A DNA stretch of 64,000 nucleotides from Oceanibaculum indicum P24. GTDB taxonomy: Bacteria; Pseudomonadota; Alphaproteobacteria; Oceanibaculales; Oceanibaculaceae. Of the stretch, positions 61,846 to 64,000 are shown one piece after another; position 1 is the stretch's first letter, and every line of letters starts with the position of its first letter. The notes beneath the pieces are model-generated. The model was given only the letters and a program-made list of their open reading frames with translations, ran no database searches and was not told where the DNA came from. The DNA lies in NCBI RefSeq assembly GCF_000299935.1, contig NZ_AMRL01000006.1, positions 114,218 through 178,217 on the forward strand, given 5' to 3'. A program made the position numbers and the translations under genes.

Positions 61846-61965
61846 TCAGGAAAATTGACGTCGGCGCGCCGAGCGGCGGCGCATCTCGCAGTGAAAGGTA
61901 AACCCCATCAGCGCGATGGCCAGCAGGATCAGGCCGGTGGCGATGGAACTCTCAGCGAAGATCAT
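61846..61965 (-). CDS. Small membrane protein, 39 residues
   Basis: A 39-residue frame: MIFAESSIATGLILLAIALM, followed by [19 protein letters not shown]. It is a single membrane helix with a strongly basic tail. A GAAGGAT ribosome binding site lies seven bases before this ATG. The frame is open for 48 codons further upstream, but that part has no binding site or protein-like pattern. The stop is 16 bases before the dehydrogenase start, so cotranslation is plausible. No family is recognised. Confidence 0.5.
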   Translation of the reverse strand: MIFAESSIATGLILLAIALMGFTFHCEMRRRSARRRQFS

Positions 61966-62204
61966 GACCGATCCTTCGGACTGGGCCAGCGCCACGCAGG
62001 GCATCAGGTAGATTTTCGGGGTGCGCAGCCTCGACGAGGCGCCGACCCTGCACTCCTTCCGGGCGATGGTGACGGAGATGTTTCCGGCAAAGCCTGTGCT
62101 TGCTACCAACAGGGCAAGGTCCTGGCGGTAAGCACTTTGAGTGCTTTCTTTGCTCCAGACGGGAAGAGCGCGCCCTCCTATCGGCGATAGAAGGGCGTGC
62201 CTGG

Positions 62205-62600
62205 TCAGGCGTAGAAGGCTTGGTCGATATCGGCGGTTGTGAGCTGTGTGATGCCGAGGAAGGTGAGGGTTGCGCCTGCGACCTCGATCACCACGCCGGT
62301 CTCCGTCACGGTCTGGCTGGCGATGGCCGCCTGCAGTTCCGCCAGCGTCGCATTCTCCACCGCCAGATGGTCCGTGCCCTGCTGGAAGTCGGTCACGGTG
62401 GCGGTGAGGATGGCATCGGCGAAGGCCGCGTCATAGGCCCGCAAAATGAAGACATCCGCGCCGTCGCCGCCGGTCAGCGTGTCGTTGCCGAAGCCGGAAT
62501 AGAGCACGTCATCGCCGGCCCCGCCGGTGATGGAATCATGGCCCTTGCCGCCGCGCAGCTCGTCATTGCCGGCGCCGCCCATGACCGTGTCGGCATTCAT
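62205..62600 (-). pseudogene. Detached C-terminal part of the RTX protein (secretion region)
   Basis: A 131-codon frame that continues the RTX gene once the 89-bp duplication at 62649-62826 is discounted. It opens [21 protein letters not shown] and carries more nonapeptides ([20 protein letters not shown], then [12 protein letters not shown]). It ends in a non-repeat stretch typical of type I secretion signals, with hydrophobic and acidic residues and the end [10 protein letters not shown]. There is no ribosome binding site at its first ATG, so it is probably untranslated as the sequence stands. Confidence 0.75.
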
Positions 62601-62632
62601 GCCGCCCAGCGCCCAGTTGGCGCCGCCGCCGG

Positions 62633-64000
62633 TCAGGTCCAGCGTGTCGAAGCCGTCGCCGCCATCCAGGCTGTCATCGCCCAGGCCGCCGAAGACGGAG
62701 TCATTGCCCGCCCCGCCGAGCAGCGTGTCGTTGCCGCGAAGCCGTCGCCGCCATCCAGGCTGTCATCGCCCAGGCCGCCGAAGACGGAGTCATTGCCCGC
62801 CCCGCCGAGCAGCGTGTCGTTGCCGCCGGCCGAGCCCACCGTATCGTCGCCGGCACCGCCATCGATATAATCGTCATCCTCGCCCAGCATGATGTACTGG
62901 CTGTTCTCGTCCGCGACGACATAGTTCTCGCCGGCGCCGCCAGTGATGGTGGCCGACCCCATGATCGAGGCGAACTCGATATTGTCGAGCTGCAGGTTGG
63001 TGCCCGAGGGCAGGCTGCGCAGGTCGATGACGAAGGCCTCCGACTGGGTGGACCCCTCCGCTGCACTGGTGCCGGTGATGATGATCGGCGAGGACAGCGA
63101 GGAGGCGGTGGTCGTCGGGATGATGGTCCGGACGTCCAGCGTGGTGGTCTGCGCGAGGTTGGTCAGATAGGTCTGCGCCCCACCGACCAGCTGCGTCTCC
63201 GAGGTGGACCCGCGTACCTGAATCGAGGTCACCAGGCTGGTCAGCGCGTCGGTCTTGGTCTGTGCCTGCGTCGGTCCTTCGGAACGGATGGTGGTGTTGC
63301 CCGGCAGGGTCGCGGTGACGACATTGCCGTTATTGTTGGTGTTCTGCACGATCGCGGCCGAGCCCGGGGTCGAGCCATTGTTGGTGATCGTCTCCGCCTG
63401 GTTGCCGGTCCCGCCAGTGCCCGGCGTCGTCGGGGTCGTCGGCGTCACCACAATCGGCGGCGTCGCGGGCGTATCGGGTGCCGGGGTCATGACCGTGATG
63501 GTGAATTCCTGACCGTTCAGGGAGGCGTCGTCGTCATCCGCCAGGTCGAAGCTGAAGCCGAAGCTGCCGGAGGTCGTGCCGGCCTTGAAGCTCAGCTTGC
63601 CATCGTCGATGTCCTGCTGGGTGAAGTGATCGCCCTCGGCCAGGGTGACGCCGCTCAGCAGCAGGTCGCCGCCTTCGGGGTCGAATTCCAGCGTGTAGGT
63701 GAGGTCCGCCCCGTCATCATCCTGGTCGCCCTCGTTCAGCATCGCGGTGGTGATCTTCACCGTCTGGCCGGTCTCGACGCTGGCCCCCTTGTTGGCCGCC
63801 AGGGTCGGCGCGTCATTGTCGTCGGTCACGGTGATGGTGACGTCCTGTGCGCTGCTGGTCAGCGTGCCGTCCGAGGCCGTGACCTTGATGTCATAGACAT
63901 TGTTCTTGCCGTCATCGGACGGGTTCTCGAAGTCCGGCACGGTCTTGAAGGTGATGGCGCCGGTCTTGCCATCAATGTTGAACAGCGCGGCATCCGCCCC
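62633..64000 (-). CDS. RTX/cadherin-like secreted calcium-binding protein, frameshifted and cut by window edge
   Basis: At least 455 codons, open past the right edge. From the upstream side: cadherin-like repeats ([40 protein letters not shown], then [18 protein letters not shown]); a Pro/Thr-rich linker ([17 protein letters not shown]); a beta-rich region; and RTX nonapeptides ([20 protein letters not shown] and [19 protein letters not shown]) that bind calcium. After the last repeat the frame slips at the tandem duplication and reads into nonsense ([12 protein letters not shown]) before a stop. A type I secreted adhesin or enzyme is expected in the intact form. Confidence 0.82.
   Translation of the reverse strand, partial: GADAALFNIDGKTGAITFKTVPDFENPSDDGKNNVYDIKVTASDGTLTSSAQDVTITVTDDNDAPTLAANKGASVETGQTVKITTAMLNEGDQDDDGADLTYTLEFDPEGGDLLLSGVTLAEGDHFTQQDIDDGKLSFKAGTTSGSFGFSFDLADDDDASLNGQEFTITVMTPAPDTPATPPIVVTPTTPTTPGTGGTGNQAETITNNGSTPGSAAIVQNTNNNGNVVTATLPGNTTIRSEGPTQAQTKTDALTSLVTSIQVRGSTSETQLVGGAQTYLTNLAQTTTLDVRTIIPTTTASSLSSPIIITGTSAAEGSTQSEAFVIDLRSLPSGTNLQLDNIEFASIMGSATITGGAGENYVVADENSQYIMLGEDDDYIDGGAGDDTVGSAGGNDTLLGGAGNDSVFGGLGDDSLDGGDGFAATTRCSAGRAMTPSSAAWAMTAWMAATASTRWT
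62649..62826. repeat. Exact 89-bp tandem duplication inside the RTX gene
   Basis: Copies at 62649-62737 and 62738-62826 are identical base for base and abut each other. Each encodes three RTX nonapeptides. Because 89 is not a multiple of three, the second copy shifts the frame; deleting one copy joins the two frames 62633-64000 and 62205-62600 exactly. Confidence 0.95.

Noticed and set aside
62132..62152. Hairpin AAGCACT/AGTGCTT followed by TTCTTT on the plus strand
   Set aside because: No plus-strand gene ends upstream; in the minus direction there is no T-tract.
62100..62870. Repetitive plus-strand frame
   Set aside because: Antisense to the RTX repeats.

Overview
The window is a GC-rich stretch of an alphaproteobacterial chromosome. 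The closest match by gene content and order is the Rhodospirillales, possibly a marine relative of Oceanibaculum or Thalassobaculum; that placement is inference. Pointers are RpoH2, CarD, FdxA, the aroA-cmk-rpsA-ihfB order, a TIGR02300 zinc-ribbon protein, single-domain PAS_5 proteins and several TRAP transporters. It is nearly all coding. No gene-free gap exceeds 300 bases, and I found no insertion sequence, prophage, CRISPR array or rRNA operon.

Layout. 1-5.6 kb (minus): lapA, an ornithine cyclodeaminase homologue, pyrF, trpF and a 3'-truncated trpB, preceded by a pentapeptide-repeat protein and a PAS protein. 5.7-14.3 kb: cyclopropane fatty acid synthase, a TAXI-type TRAP uptake system, a BON/DUF1207 envelope protein, a glycine-zipper lipoprotein, tRNA-Ala(GGC) and an acidic zinc-ribbon protein. 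14.5-23.1 kb (mostly plus): housekeeping and regulation, with aroA-cmk-rpsA-ihfB, TerB, FdxA, CarD, a degenerate PPP phosphatase and rpoH2. 23.2-28 kb: two small dimeric alpha/beta-barrel proteins, an M48 protease coupled to a nuclease, proline iminopeptidase and PagL.

28-36 kb is a surface-polysaccharide region: AsnB-type amidotransferase, GT4, O-antigen ligase, GT2, GT9, a DUF6165 protein, tRNA-Arg(CCT) and a methyltransferase. 36-39.4 kb: an MFS exporter, a second pentapeptide protein and a rhomboid protease. 39.4-53 kb looks like a catabolic region for an organic acid or branched acyl compound. It has two CaiB/BaiF CoA-transferases flanking an orphan 2-oxoglutarate-dehydrogenase-type E1, a DctPQM TRAP transporter, an AtuA pair, a cupin, an FAD-linked 2-hydroxyacid dehydrogenase and an acyl-CoA dehydrogenase. 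53-58.4 kb holds signalling and oxygen-related genes: MHYT-GGDEF-EAL, HemN, an FNR/FixK-type box, a PAS protein and a GAF protein. 58.4-62 kb: LysE exporter, a TetR-controlled oxidoreductase with clear palindromic operators, and a 3-hydroxyisobutyrate-dehydrogenase-family enzyme. The window ends inside a large RTX/cadherin-like secreted protein.

Most notable points. An exact 89-bp tandem duplication inside the RTX repeats shifts the frame and detaches the C-terminal secretion region; removing one copy restores the frame exactly. The PPP-family protein upstream of rpoH2 has lost four of six metal ligands and the catalytic His. Two pentapeptide proteins 32 kb apart share an unusual two-module design. 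The orphan E1 has a strong ribosome binding site facing an ATT codon. The usual rpsA-ihfB-lapA-pyrF-trp neighbourhood is split into two oppositely oriented blocks.
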